Source: Pseudomonas sp. TNT3 (GTDB lineage: Bacteria; Pseudomonadota; Gammaproteobacteria; Pseudomonadales; Pseudomonadaceae). Taken from it: a stretch of 64,000 nt of DNA. Below the pieces are notes generated by a model, which was not told where the DNA came from, ran no database searches, and saw only the letters and a list, made by a program, of their open reading frames with translations. Every line of letters starts with the position of its first letter. Within the stretch, counting starts at the first letter, position 1. The position numbers and the translations under genes are program-made. The stretch spans positions 62,001 to 126,000 of the forward strand of contig NZ_WFGV02000002.1 of NCBI RefSeq assembly GCF_010095445.2. The letters run 5' to 3'. Positions 47,232-55,595 of the stretch are shown here, piece by piece.

Positions 47232-47266
47232 CGGTGTCAGCTTCTTAATCTCAGGAAGCTATGCCC

Positions 47267-47548
47267 ATGATCAAGCCATCACCCAATCCCCCAAAACACA
47301 AGCGCCGAAACGGTGAGCTCTTTACTGTCGCGCTCGACCTCACCACTGAAGCCCTCCTCGCCAACGCCTCCGAAGACCTGCTGTCCATCAGCACCATAGC
47401 CGCCAATCTGGCCGACGATATCGATGATCGAAACCGGTCTGTGGCCTTGGGTATCAGCAGAATGGCCGACGGCGTGTATCTATTAGTGGAACGCGCACTG
47501 GACAACATCGACTCACCGAACCCAGCGGTGCCTCCAGTCAAAGCATAA
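47267..47548 (+). CDS. DUF6124 (DUF3077-like) family protein
   Basis: 93 residues from the second of two ATGs (47267); AGGAAG ends 8 nt before it, against 2 nt for the ATG at 47261. The start MIKPSPNPPKHKRRNGEL is basic. The remainder is acidic and helical: TTEALLANASEDLLSISTIAANLADDIDD then GISRMADGVYLLVERALDNI. This family occurs in many pseudomonads, often in several copies, with unknown function. The long leader upstream suggests post-transcriptional control. Confidence 0.85.
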   Translation: MIKPSPNPPKHKRRNGELFTVALDLTTEALLANASEDLLSISTIAANLADDIDDRNRSVALGISRMADGVYLLVERALDNIDSPNPAVPPVKA

Positions 47549-47560
47549 AAAGATATCCAA

Positions 47561-47587
47561 CTGTGGGAGCAAAGCTTGCTCCCACAG
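47561..47587. repeat. Compact REP hairpin
   Basis: ctgtgggagcaa/ttgctcccacag with a 3-nt loop, 12 nt past the DUF6124-type stop. No T tract follows, so it is a repeat or weak stabiliser rather than a classic terminator. Confidence 0.75.
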
Positions 47588-47758
47588 ACAGCGCGTGTTG
47601 GATGTCGCGGATGCAACATTCTGAAATATCGGAAGCGTCCCACCTCAGTCAGAGATCCTTCCTACATCTCCCCTTTCAATAGCTTGTTAGCGTCTTCCGG
47701 CGATGGACACCGACGTTTTTGGTGCACTAACGGGCGAAATTGTCAGGGAGACACTCGA

Positions 47759-49108
47759 ATGTTTTTAGGGCGAATCGTGCCCAGTTGGCACGAGATAGAA
47801 AGCCGTATTACTGATCAGATGGGTTTCCAGGGAGGAGCCACCTATCGCACGCATTTTAATGAGCGGGCACCTTCCCTCTCTCTCAACATCCGTCGTATCA
47901 ACAGTGTCAGGTCTGCATTCATTCAAGCCGAGTGGGAAGCTGGCCGCTTACTGAGGCAACGGTTCTCTGACCTCGATATCGCCAGCGTCCTCAACGAACT
48001 GATTGAAGTCGTCACGCAGATGGCAATGATCGTTGCCGGCAGCGTACTGGTCGGTGGCGCCATCGGCGCGGGTACAGGCGCGCTTTTCGGCGGAATCGGC
48101 GCCCTCCCCATGGGTGCCGCTGGCGCCACAATGGGCTTGCAAGTCAGCACCTGGATACTGGGGATACTCGGCCTGACGTCCATTGCCGAGTTTTTCGTCG
48201 AGGGTTTGCCGCGCATTGGCGAGTATTACCTGACCGGCATCAACATCGCGTGGGAAGGGCCACGTGGCGAGGAAGGGTTAAACCCGTTCAGCCAGGACGA
48301 TCCATTCGCACAGAACAGGGCCGCCCATCACATCGCGCAGGGGCATGTGGAAGTTGTCGCCCTGCTGCTGGGAGCCATCGTTGCTTACATCACCCGTGGT
48401 CGAGGAAACGCAAATGTCCTTGCCCAGGAAATGCGAGCGAGCCCCAAGGGTGCGCAGTTAGCCCAGTGGATGCTCAAGCACGAAGACGCACTGAAAAAAC
48501 GTCCCGACCTGCAAACCGCAACACCGCGCAAAGGCGCAGTCGGCACGCAGGAGCCTGCACCACCGGCACATCATCCCTCTGACAAAGACAAAAACTCTAC
48601 CCGTGACAAACCGAACGCCATGCCGCTTCATAAAGTCGAATGCTTCAAAGCAGACAAGATGCCAGCGTCTAAAATCGGAGAGTTCGAGCGGCAGCTGAAA
48701 GGGCAAGAGGATGGGCTGAATCGGCTGACGGTTGATGAGTATTTGGAGAATATTGCGAATCCGGTGAAGCGAAGTCCGGCAGCTGCTAGGCGGGCTAGAA
48801 AGGATCTACAAAATAAGTTGCAAGAACGTATTCAAGAAGAGCTTTTGCAGACGATGAGCGCCAAAGCTGCAAGAACAGAGAGCATAGATCAAGCTAAGGA
48901 AACCATGTCGAACCTTGCAGGGCTTCATAATCCTGATTTGAGCGCAGGAGGCAGAGATGTCATTTCGGACTTTGGTGATCGACAGGTCAACTCTAGTATC
49001 GGCCCTCAATGGCGGTCAAAAATCGCACGTTTGAAAGAAAGTGTAGAAACAACACCTGCCTCTTTACGCAAAAGAACATACCTCAATGTCAAACTTCATA
49101 AGTGCTAA
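47759..49108 (+). CDS. Predicted type VI secretion DNase effector, Tde/Ntox15 (polymorphic toxin type 15) domain
   Basis: 449 residues from the ATG at 47759 (GGGAG 8 nt upstream). An N-terminal DUF6861-like region spans residues 1-240 with a glycine-zipper stretch at 94-126 (SVLVGGAIGAGTGALFGGIG) and hydrophobic segments near 85-145 and 200-212. A Pro/Lys-rich linker covers 255-285. The toxin domain, about 288-440, has VECFKADKMP, GLNRLTVDEYLE, then LHNPDLSAGGRDVISDFGD with the HxxD pair H390/D393 and VNSSIGPQW. This signature is that of Ntox15, the domain of the Agrobacterium T6SS DNases Tde1/Tde2 (established). Delivery by the adjacent T6SS is inferred. No VgrG or PAAR gene is nearby. Codons turn AT-rich from about 48700 onward. 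Confidence 0.82.
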   Translation: MFLGRIVPSWHEIESRITDQMGFQGGATYRTHFNERAPSLSLNIRRINSVRSAFIQAEWEAGRLLRQRFSDLDIASVLNELIEVVTQMAMIVAGSVLVGGAIGAGTGALFGGIGALPMGAAGATMGLQVSTWILGILGLTSIAEFFVEGLPRIGEYYLTGINIAWEGPRGEEGLNPFSQDDPFAQNRAAHHIAQGHVEVVALLLGAIVAYITRGRGNANVLAQEMRASPKGAQLAQWMLKHEDALKKRPDLQTATPRKGAVGTQEPAPPAHHPSDKDKNSTRDKPNAMPLHKVECFKADKMPASKIGEFERQLKGQEDGLNRLTVDEYLENIANPVKRSPAAARRARKDLQNKLQERIQEELLQTMSAKAARTESIDQAKETMSNLAGLHNPDLSAGGRDVISDFGDRQVNSSIGPQWRSKIARLKESVETTPASLRKRTYLNVKLHKC

Positions 49109-49119
49109 GGGGAAAAGTA

Positions 49120-49737
49120 ATGGATGAGATATTTTCCATATTTTTGGAGACGTTTGGCAAGCCAATCGACCGACAAGAAGTGCCGATATCCAGCATAGAA
49201 CGCTACAGAGGAAAGTTACCCAATCAGTTACTTGAATACTGGGAGGAGCATGGTTGGTGCGGTTATGCTGACGGCATTTTTTGGATAGTGAACCCGCAAG
49301 AATATGAGGGCGTGGTGGCGTCCTGGCTTGAAGGTACGAAATTTGAGACGTTTGATACTTACCATTTAATTGCACGCAGTGCCTTTGGCGATTTGTATCT
49401 TTGGGGCGAGCGAACGGGTGCCTCGCTCAAGATAACCAGCATCCTTTCTCGTTTTACAACACACACATCTATATATACGGGAGAGCAAATGGATAAGGGG
49501 CTTCGCTCTTTCCTGCTGTCTAGGCAAGTTGACTCTAATGATTACGGCAACCTGTTCAAGCCGGCGAAGAAAAAGCTCGGCACCCTACGCCACGACGAGA
49601 TGTATGGTTTTGTTCCAGCGTTCATGCTTGGCGGCCCGGATACCCTCAATCATCTGGAAAAAGTAAAAGCCATAGAACACCTGACAATTCTGTCGCAAAT
49701 CGCCGAGCTTCAGCCCTACAGTTTTTCAGACCTTTAA
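49120..49737 (+). CDS. Tdi1-like immunity protein (GAD-like / DUF1851 type), copy 1
   Basis: 205 residues from the ATG at 49120 with AAGGGGAAAAG upstream, 11 nt after the toxin stop. The N-terminal GAD-like half has VPISSIERYRGKLPNQLLEYWEEHGWCGYADGIFWIVNP. The C-terminal half has SAFGDLYLWGERTG and then DEMYGFVPAFMLGGPDTL, the DUF1851/T6SS-Tdi1 C-terminal pattern. The same two-domain type protects Agrobacterium from Tde1 (family knowledge). It probably binds the toxin domain in the cytosol. Low-GC 5' part, higher-GC 3' part. Confidence 0.8.
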   Translation: MDEIFSIFLETFGKPIDRQEVPISSIERYRGKLPNQLLEYWEEHGWCGYADGIFWIVNPQEYEGVVASWLEGTKFETFDTYHLIARSAFGDLYLWGERTGASLKITSILSRFTTHTSIYTGEQMDKGLRSFLLSRQVDSNDYGNLFKPAKKKLGTLRHDEMYGFVPAFMLGGPDTLNHLEKVKAIEHLTILSQIAELQPYSFSDL

Positions 49738-49823
49738 AAGCGATGATTGCCTCGCTCGCGCGTGGGGATGCATCAATTCTTTAGGCTTAACCACATAAGC
49801 TCCAACATTCAACGGGCCATTAC

Positions 49824-50441
49824 GTGGATAAAGTATTTGCTAGATTTATAGAGAAAATTGGTGACCCTATTGATCGAAGAGAGGTGCCGCCGTCAAGCAT
49901 TGAACGCTACAGAGGCAAGCTTCCCAATCTATTGCTGGAATACTGGACCGAACATGGTTGGTGCGGTTACGGCGAGGGGATTTTCTGGATGGTTAATCCG
50001 CAAGATTATGAAGGAGTTGTAGCATCCTGGCTCGAAGGGACAAAATTTGCAGACTTTGACAACTATCACTTAATTGCTCGTAGCGCTTTCGGTGATTTGT
50101 ACCTTTGGGGTGAGAAAACGGGGGCATCTCTCAAACTCACTAGCATCCTTTCCCGCTATACGACGCACACCTCAATCTTTACTGGTGAGCAAATGGATAA
50201 GGGACTACGAAATTTTCTGTTGTCACGGGACGTAGATACAAACAACTACGGCGACCTGTTCAAGCCAGCGAAGAAAAAGCTCGGCACCCTGCGCCACGAC
50301 GAGATGTACGGTTTTGTTCCAGCGTTCATGCTCGGCGGCCCGGATACCCTCGATCATCTGGAAAAAGTAAAAGCCGTAGAACACCTGACAATTCTGTCGC
50401 AAATCACCGAGCTTCAACCCTACAGTTTTTCAGACCTTTAA
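49824..50441 (+). CDS. Tdi1-like immunity protein, copy 2
   Basis: 205 residues from a GTG start at 49824. By hand alignment it shares 174 of 205 residues with copy 1; only 3 of the 31 differences fall in the last 61 residues. The separating 86 nt contain no clear promoter. The stop codon overlaps the stop of the convergent kinase gene (50438-50441), so no terminator separates the modules. It may protect against the same toxin or against a variant carried by a competitor; which copy matches the local toxin cannot be told. Confidence 0.8.
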   Translation: MDKVFARFIEKIGDPIDRREVPPSSIERYRGKLPNLLLEYWTEHGWCGYGEGIFWMVNPQDYEGVVASWLEGTKFADFDNYHLIARSAFGDLYLWGEKTGASLKLTSILSRYTTHTSIFTGEQMDKGLRNFLLSRDVDTNNYGDLFKPAKKKLGTLRHDEMYGFVPAFMLGGPDTLDHLEKVKAVEHLTILSQITELQPYSFSDL

Positions 50442-51364
50442 CGCCGGTGTGCCCTGAACCAATGCCGCAACTCAAAAAACGAACGGCCACCCAACACCTC
50501 ACGCAACTCAGCCACCGTGACAGTCCGCTGCGACACTTCAAACGCCAGCGCCCTACGCAACACCGGCCAGCAACGCTTGGGCAGATTCTTGGGCGCTCTC
50601 AATTTCACCAGCGGTCGCTCTTCGCAAACCTCATCCGACGGTAAACGCCGAAATGGATGTCTCCCCCCCGCCAATTCATAAATCACGCACGCCACCGCAA
50701 AAACATCAGCGCTGAAGGTCATCGGCTCACCCTCCAACAGTTCCGGTGCAGCATAGGCTGGCGTCCAGGCGTTGAAGCGGTTGCGGCTCAGGTGCGGCAG
50801 GCCCGGCAGCACGCCTTTCTCGGCTTGCCCCAAGCCAAAATCGAACAAGCGCACGCCGTCATCGCTGAGCATCACGTTGCTCGGTTTCAAATCGCCGTGC
50901 AGCACACCACGGGAATGGGCGTATGCCAGCGCGTCGAGGAGTGGCAGCGCGATTTCGTGCACTTCGCTCCACGGTAGTCCCAACGGTCGCTCGCAGAGCA
51001 GTTTGTCCAACGTCGGCCCACGCATGAGCTCCATGGTGATGAAGGCCCTCTGGCAGTCCGTGTCCACTTCAAAGGTGTGCAAACGCACGACGTTGTCGTG
51101 GCGCAGTCGCCGGGTCAGGGCGAATTCGCTATAGAGCAAGCTGCTGGCGTCGGGCGATTCGCACAAGACTTCGCTGAGCACTTTCACCGCGATGCACGGG
51201 TCGGGATCGTCGAACTGCTCTCGCAGCAGATCCCGTGCCCGGTAGACCGCACCCATGCCGCCGGCGCCGAGCAACCGCTCGATGCGGTAGCGACCAGCCA
51301 GGATTTCGGGCAACTCACCCATGCCGGCTTGAGTAGATGTGGACGCTGGTGAAAACGCACTCAT
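50438..51364 (-). CDS. stk1: T6SS-associated serine/threonine protein kinase (Stk1-like)
   Basis: 308 residues, all cytosolic with no membrane anchor. Kinase motifs are complete: GAGGMGAVYRA near residue 35, the Lys in CIAVKVL, the catalytic loop HGDLKPSN (Gly replacing the usual Arg of HRD), the metal loop LFDFGLGQ and APELLEG. The HGD variant suggests activation-loop phosphorylation is not needed. It overlaps the phosphatase gene by 4 nt (ATGA). In H2-type T6SS clusters a kinase and phosphatase end the operon. Fha upstream is a likely substrate reader. Confidence 0.9.
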   Translation of the reverse strand: MSAFSPASTSTQAGMGELPEILAGRYRIERLLGAGGMGAVYRARDLLREQFDDPDPCIAVKVLSEVLCESPDASSLLYSEFALTRRLRHDNVVRLHTFEVDTDCQRAFITMELMRGPTLDKLLCERPLGLPWSEVHEIALPLLDALAYAHSRGVLHGDLKPSNVMLSDDGVRLFDFGLGQAEKGVLPGLPHLSRNRFNAWTPAYAAPELLEGEPMTFSADVFAVACVIYELAGGRHPFRRLPSDEVCEERPLVKLRAPKNLPKRCWPVLRRALAFEVSQRTVTVAELREVLGGRSFFELRHWFRAHRR

Positions 51365-52089
51365 TGTCGAATCACTACGGCTGTCAGATTGTCCCGAGCC
51401 GGACTGTCCAGCGCAGCGTTGAACAGCTGCTGCAGCGCGCCCTGTGGCGAGACATGGCTCAGGGCACTGCCCAAGCCATCAGCGCTCACCTCCTGATAAA
51501 GACCATCGCTGCATAACAAAAACGCATCGCCCGAATAGACCTCGAATTCGAGCATGGCCAAGGTCAGGTGTTCGCTCGCACCGATGGCGCGGGTCAGTGC
51601 ATGAGCACCGGGTTGCGCCCTGGCCTGTTCGACGCTCATGCGCTGCTCATCGATCAATTGCTGTTGCAGTGAATGGTCCGTGGTCAGCTGGAACAACCGC
51701 TGCCCCCTCCACAAGTAGCAGCGGCTGTCGCCCGCCCAGAGACAGGCGGCGCGATTACCTTTGATCAACAGCGCCACGACCGTGCTACCCATGACGCTGT
51801 CGCGGCACCCGGCGGTGAGGGTCAACTCCTGACCCAATCGTCGATTGAGCCAGTGCAGGCAAGTACGTACGCCATTAACCCGATCATCGAAGCCTACCTG
51901 AGCCGGTAATTCCGCCAGGCTGGCGACGATCAACTGACTGGCAATATCGCCTCCCTGATGACCGCCCATGCCGTCCGCGACCACCCATAGCCCTTGTTGT
52001 GGGCAGTCAAGGAATGCATCTTCGTTGCGCCTGCGGATCTTTCCTTTATCGGTGCGCGCTGCGCTGCGCCACGGACTGACCCTCTGCAT
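51361..52089 (-). CDS. stp1: T6SS-associated PP2C-family protein phosphatase (Stp1-like)
   Basis: 242 residues. PPM/PP2C motifs with metal aspartates: RRNEDAF near residue 20, WVVADGMGGHQGG near 36, CLWAGDSRCYLWR near 117, LCSDGLYQ near 193 and ARDNLTAVVI at the C-terminus. It reverses the kinase and so switches post-translational T6SS control. Its ATG shares one base with the tssM stop, and it overlaps stk1 by 4 nt. Confidence 0.92.
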   Translation of the reverse strand: MQRVSPWRSAARTDKGKIRRRNEDAFLDCPQQGLWVVADGMGGHQGGDIASQLIVASLAELPAQVGFDDRVNGVRTCLHWLNRRLGQELTLTAGCRDSVMGSTVVALLIKGNRAACLWAGDSRCYLWRGQRLFQLTTDHSLQQQLIDEQRMSVEQARAQPGAHALTRAIGASEHLTLAMLEFEVYSGDAFLLCSDGLYQEVSADGLGSALSHVSPQGALQQLFNAALDSPARDNLTAVVIRQ

Positions 52090-55000
52090 CAGAGCTGCAC
52101 CGGCAGGCGGAAGGTTCGCAAAACGCCCATGTCGAACGGGTTCGGCATGCGCTGGCTCATCAGGAGGTAGTTGGTGCGAAGACCGCCCAGGTCCGCTTTC
52201 AGCACCATCACGTCACGACCGTCGAGGTACTCGGTCTGCATCAGATCGAACAAACGAAACAGCGACCACGGGCCGGTGTTTTTTTCGATACCGATCGGTC
52301 GACCGACCATTTTGTCTAGGACGAGGCTGGTGCGCCCACCCTCGGCATCGGTCGGCCAGGTGAAGGAGGCTGGCGTGATAGGACCGTGACGGTACTCCAT
52401 GGTCTCGTTGCCGAACTTGAATTCGGAACGGCTGACGGACGGGTCCAGGGTGTATGGCTCCAGCCTGAACCGCACTTTAGGCTCGCTCGGATGCTCGGCG
52501 AAAAAGCTCTGGCGGATCACGTGAGCGGTAGCCATCTGGTCGAGGTAGACCCTGGACATCGGCAGGCTGCGCCCGTCAATACTACGCAGGCGATAGTTGC
52601 CTGGACCACCGCTGACGAAAGGCCTCATGTAGCTTTCAAAAAAACGATCGACAACCCCCTGTGCCATGAAGAACTCACGGAAGTCGTTGAGTGCAACGTC
52701 ACTGGTGCTGTGGGCGCTGAACGGATAACGCTTGTTGATTCCTTTGCCGTAGAAGCTGTACAGCTCGCCCTGATATCGCTGGTTCAGGTACTGATACGCA
52801 TCGTTGAGCACAAGCTGCCAACTGTCTTCGGCCAGCACGTTGAACCACGCGCTGATCGGGCGCGGCAAGCGGCCCGCTGTCGTGCGCAAGTGGCTCAAGG
52901 CATCACGCTGACCGCCCATGCGCGTCTTTGCCATGACAAACGCTGCGTGATCCGGGGTGCTGGAGCGGGCCAGGCTGGACAGTTGCTGTTGAACGTCATT
53001 GACCGCCTGCAGCACGGGAGTCAAATCTGCGGTCGGACCGTCGTTTTCATCCAGCAGACGGTGCAATGGTTCGAAGCGACGTTGCAGGGATTGCCGGGCG
53101 GTGTCTGGCAGATTCTTATCCACACTCCCCGCCACGCTGGAGGCCTTGCCCGCCACTGCCGTGGCAAGCTTGCCCAATTTTCCGCCCTTCTCAGCCAGCT
53201 CGGCAGCGGCATCTGCCGCGCCATCGAGGATCTCCGGGATGACCGCAAAGCGAGTGTTCTCACGCACTTCCACCAGCAGTTGCAGCAAGGGAGAACTGGC
53301 CGAGGTCAAGCCGGCCAATTGTTCGGCGCCGTCGCCGGCGTGAGTGATGGGTTGTAACGCAACCTTCCCGAGCGCTTCGCCCCATAGATGGGTGTAGTCG
53401 CGAAAATACAGCTGCTCCAGCTCGACCATGAGGCGACGCAAATCCATGCCGCTGATGCCTGCGCCCTCTCCCAGCACCCAGTTGTCACGCAGGATGTCAG
53501 TGACTAGCGTCGCGCCCTGAACCGAAAAATATTGCTGGTATGCCTTCTTTGTATAAAACCCCGGAATCACGTAATCGGTACCGACAAACAACGCGCCCTG
53601 CGGTCCCAAATGTTGACTGAAACGATAGTCCGGCAGATGGCGGGCCTGCTCGCGGAGCGTGCGGTAAACAACGTTGGCCAGGGATTCGCTGCGCAGTACC
53701 TGACGTGCTTGCGCTACCAGTTGATCGTTAAGCGGGTAAGCAAACGGTTTTTTCAACAACCGCTCAAAGTGGTCGGCCAGAGCGTTCTGCGCCACGGTGT
53801 TGCCGGAGTAACGCTGGGACCAGTCAGCAGCCACCCAATCCTTTAGCCACTCGGCCTCTCGACGATCTTCCATGCTCAGCATCAGGTACGCACGCAGGCT
53901 GTTAAGCAAACGTTCGCGATCCTTCATGTTGACGCGGATCTGGCCCTCCAGCAGGGTCGCTATGCTTGGCAGCAAGTGCGTTTGAAGCTCACGCTCGTAG
54001 GCCGCCACAATGGTCGGGCTGACTTCGGCACCCTGATACAGACCTGCACGCTCGTGGTACGAGACACCCTCTCTTTCAGGGAAGACTCGAGTGGCCGCAT
54101 AAGCCGTGTCGAGTCGCTTGAGTGCCGCCATCGAATCAGCACCTGCAGTGACTTCAGATCGCTGCTGCGTCCAGGTCTGTGCGAGTGAACGCAGCTGTTC
54201 CAAACGCTCGTGGTTAGCCGAGTAACTGGCTGCCCACAACAGGCCGAACACGCCCAATGCAGTCAGTGCACCGAGGTACAAAGCCCGCTGGCCCCAATGA
54301 ATGCGTCTGCGCTCGCGCGCGTCCAGACCGGCAAGATCAGCCTCGGGGAAAATCACACGGCTGATCATCTGGTGAATAAAACGTGCGCCAATGATGCGAC
54401 GGTTTTGCGAGGCCACCTTGCTCATATCCCGGAGCGTGTTGCTCAGGTGAGGCGCGCTGGTCAGGTAGAAGCCTCGCAGCTGGCTCACACGTTGATAGCG
54501 ATTACCGGTGAACGCCTTTTCAACGAACAGGCACAGGCCATCGCCGATCAGCCCCAGTTGGTGCGGAAAGTCGAGAATGCGGCCGCGATGCAGAGCGTCA
54601 CGCTCCTGATGCATGCGCAGGATCACCTGACTGTTCAGGCGACGCAGCAGCGTTTCGAATTCGCTGCGCACCCTGCTCGCGTCCGTGTCGCGCAGGTCTT
54701 TACCCAGCGTCGCGCCCAGCACCTGATCACTGTCTTCAAGGGTCAGTTGATCGAAGAATTCGTCGAACCCCGGCAGTTCATCCGCCTTGGTGATCACCAG
54801 GTAGACCGGCACATTGACGTGCAGCCGCTGCTGAATTTCCTGCAAGCGGGCACGCACCTGATCAGCCACGCCTTCCAGCATGCCCCGGTCCGCGCCGAGC
54901 AGCAGCGGTACTGGCAAGGTCACCAGCACGCCATTGAGCGGATGGTTGCGACGCCGCTGACGCAGCAGGTCGAGCAGCGTTTTCCAGGTGTCGCCAGCCA

Positions 55001-55595
55001 TACCATCCTGCTGACTCAGGTAGCGTCCGGCCGTGTCGATCAGGACGCCGTGCTCGGCGAAATACCAGTCACAGTGTTCCGTGCGCAGCACCTCCTGGGT
55101 GGATTTGCGGTCAAGCGTGTTGATCGGAAATTCGAGTCCTGAGGACACCAGCAGGCTGGTCTTGCCGCTGCTCTGCGGGCCAAGCAAAACGTACCAGGGC
55201 AGATCGTCGCGCCAGCGCTCGCTGCGCCCCCGATAGAGGCTTGAAGTCTTCAAGGTTGCTAAAGCGGCTTTGAAACGTCGCCTCAGTTCTTTTCGCTCGG
55301 TGTGGCTTTGCTTTTCCTGGCCTTTGCGTCTCCAGCCATCTTCACTGTCTTCAATGGTTTTCTTGCGTATGCCTACTCGCCAGTTGACGTACACCATGCC
55401 CAGTCCCCAGAGCAGGCTCAGTACACTGATTGTCAGCAGCCGTGATGTGGCACTTTCCCAGAATTTATAGTCATCCACTGCCAGCAACGGGCCCAAGCCC
55501 CACACCAACAGTGCTATCGAGAGGACCAGCAGCAAGCTCCAGACCCAGGTCTGAAGCAAAAACACACCAGTTTTTTTGAAAAGTTTTTTCATCAC
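52089..55595 (-). CDS. tssM: T6SS membrane-complex protein TssM (IcmF)
   Basis: 1168 residues. Two N-terminal membrane helices (about 12-38 and 52-72), a cytosolic NTPase-like domain with Walker A LGPQSSGKTSL at about 138-148, a third helix near 440-462 (ALTALGVFGLLWAASY), then a long periplasmic region ending in the TssM C-terminal domain that binds TssJ. The Walker A is intact, unlike in some homologues. Forms the trans-envelope complex with TssJ and TssL. The ATG overlaps the tssL stop by 4 nt. Confidence 0.95.
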   Translation of the reverse strand: MMKKLFKKTGVFLLQTWVWSLLLVLSIALLVWGLGPLLAVDDYKFWESATSRLLTISVLSLLWGLGMVYVNWRVGIRKKTIEDSEDGWRRKGQEKQSHTERKELRRRFKAALATLKTSSLYRGRSERWRDDLPWYVLLGPQSSGKTSLLVSSGLEFPINTLDRKSTQEVLRTEHCDWYFAEHGVLIDTAGRYLSQQDGMAGDTWKTLLDLLRQRRRNHPLNGVLVTLPVPLLLGADRGMLEGVADQVRARLQEIQQRLHVNVPVYLVITKADELPGFDEFFDQLTLEDSDQVLGATLGKDLRDTDASRVRSEFETLLRRLNSQVILRMHQERDALHRGRILDFPHQLGLIGDGLCLFVEKAFTGNRYQRVSQLRGFYLTSAPHLSNTLRDMSKVASQNRRIIGARFIHQMISRVIFPEADLAGLDARERRRIHWGQRALYLGALTALGVFGLLWAASYSANHERLEQLRSLAQTWTQQRSEVTAGADSMAALKRLDTAYAATRVFPEREGVSYHERAGLYQGAEVSPTIVAAYERELQTHLLPSIATLLEGQIRVNMKDRERLLNSLRAYLMLSMEDRREAEWLKDWVAADWSQRYSGNTVAQNALADHFERLLKKPFAYPLNDQLVAQARQVLRSESLANVVYRTLREQARHLPDYRFSQHLGPQGALFVGTDYVIPGFYTKKAYQQYFSVQGATLVTDILRDNWVLGEGAGISGMDLRRLMVELEQLYFRDYTHLWGEALGKVALQPITHAGDGAEQLAGLTSASSPLLQLLVEVRENTRFAVIPEILDGAADAAAELAEKGGKLGKLATAVAGKASSVAGSVDKNLPDTARQSLQRRFEPLHRLLDENDGPTADLTPVLQAVNDVQQQLSSLARSSTPDHAAFVMAKTRMGGQRDALSHLRTTAGRLPRPISAWFNVLAEDSWQLVLNDAYQYLNQRYQGELYSFYGKGINKRYPFSAHSTSDVALNDFREFFMAQGVVDRFFESYMRPFVSGGPGNYRLRSIDGRSLPMSRVYLDQMATAHVIRQSFFAEHPSEPKVRFRLEPYTLDPSVSRSEFKFGNETMEYRHGPITPASFTWPTDAEGGRTSLVLDKMVGRPIGIEKNTGPWSLFRLFDLMQTEYLDGRDVMVLKADLGGLRTNYLLMSQRMPNPFDMGVLRTFRLPVQL

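Larger units (their letters stand above)
46747..47266. other. Long intergenic stretch with half-REP and structured leader
   Basis: 520 nt between the SCP2-like gene and the DUF6124-type gene. It holds a half-REP at 46909-46945 (ctgtaggagctgccgcagg) and, from 47037 to 47231, a run of strong inverted repeats described separately. I see no gene on either strand. Confidence 0.7.

Noticed and set aside
46883..47248. 121-codon plus-strand frame in the leader of the DUF6124-type gene
   Set aside because: It spans a half-REP and the nested hairpins, has no ribosome site and no protein-like pattern.
49741..49823. Separate promoter for immunity copy 2
   Set aside because: No convincing -35/-10 pair could be read in the 86-nt gap; co-transcription with the toxin is simpler.
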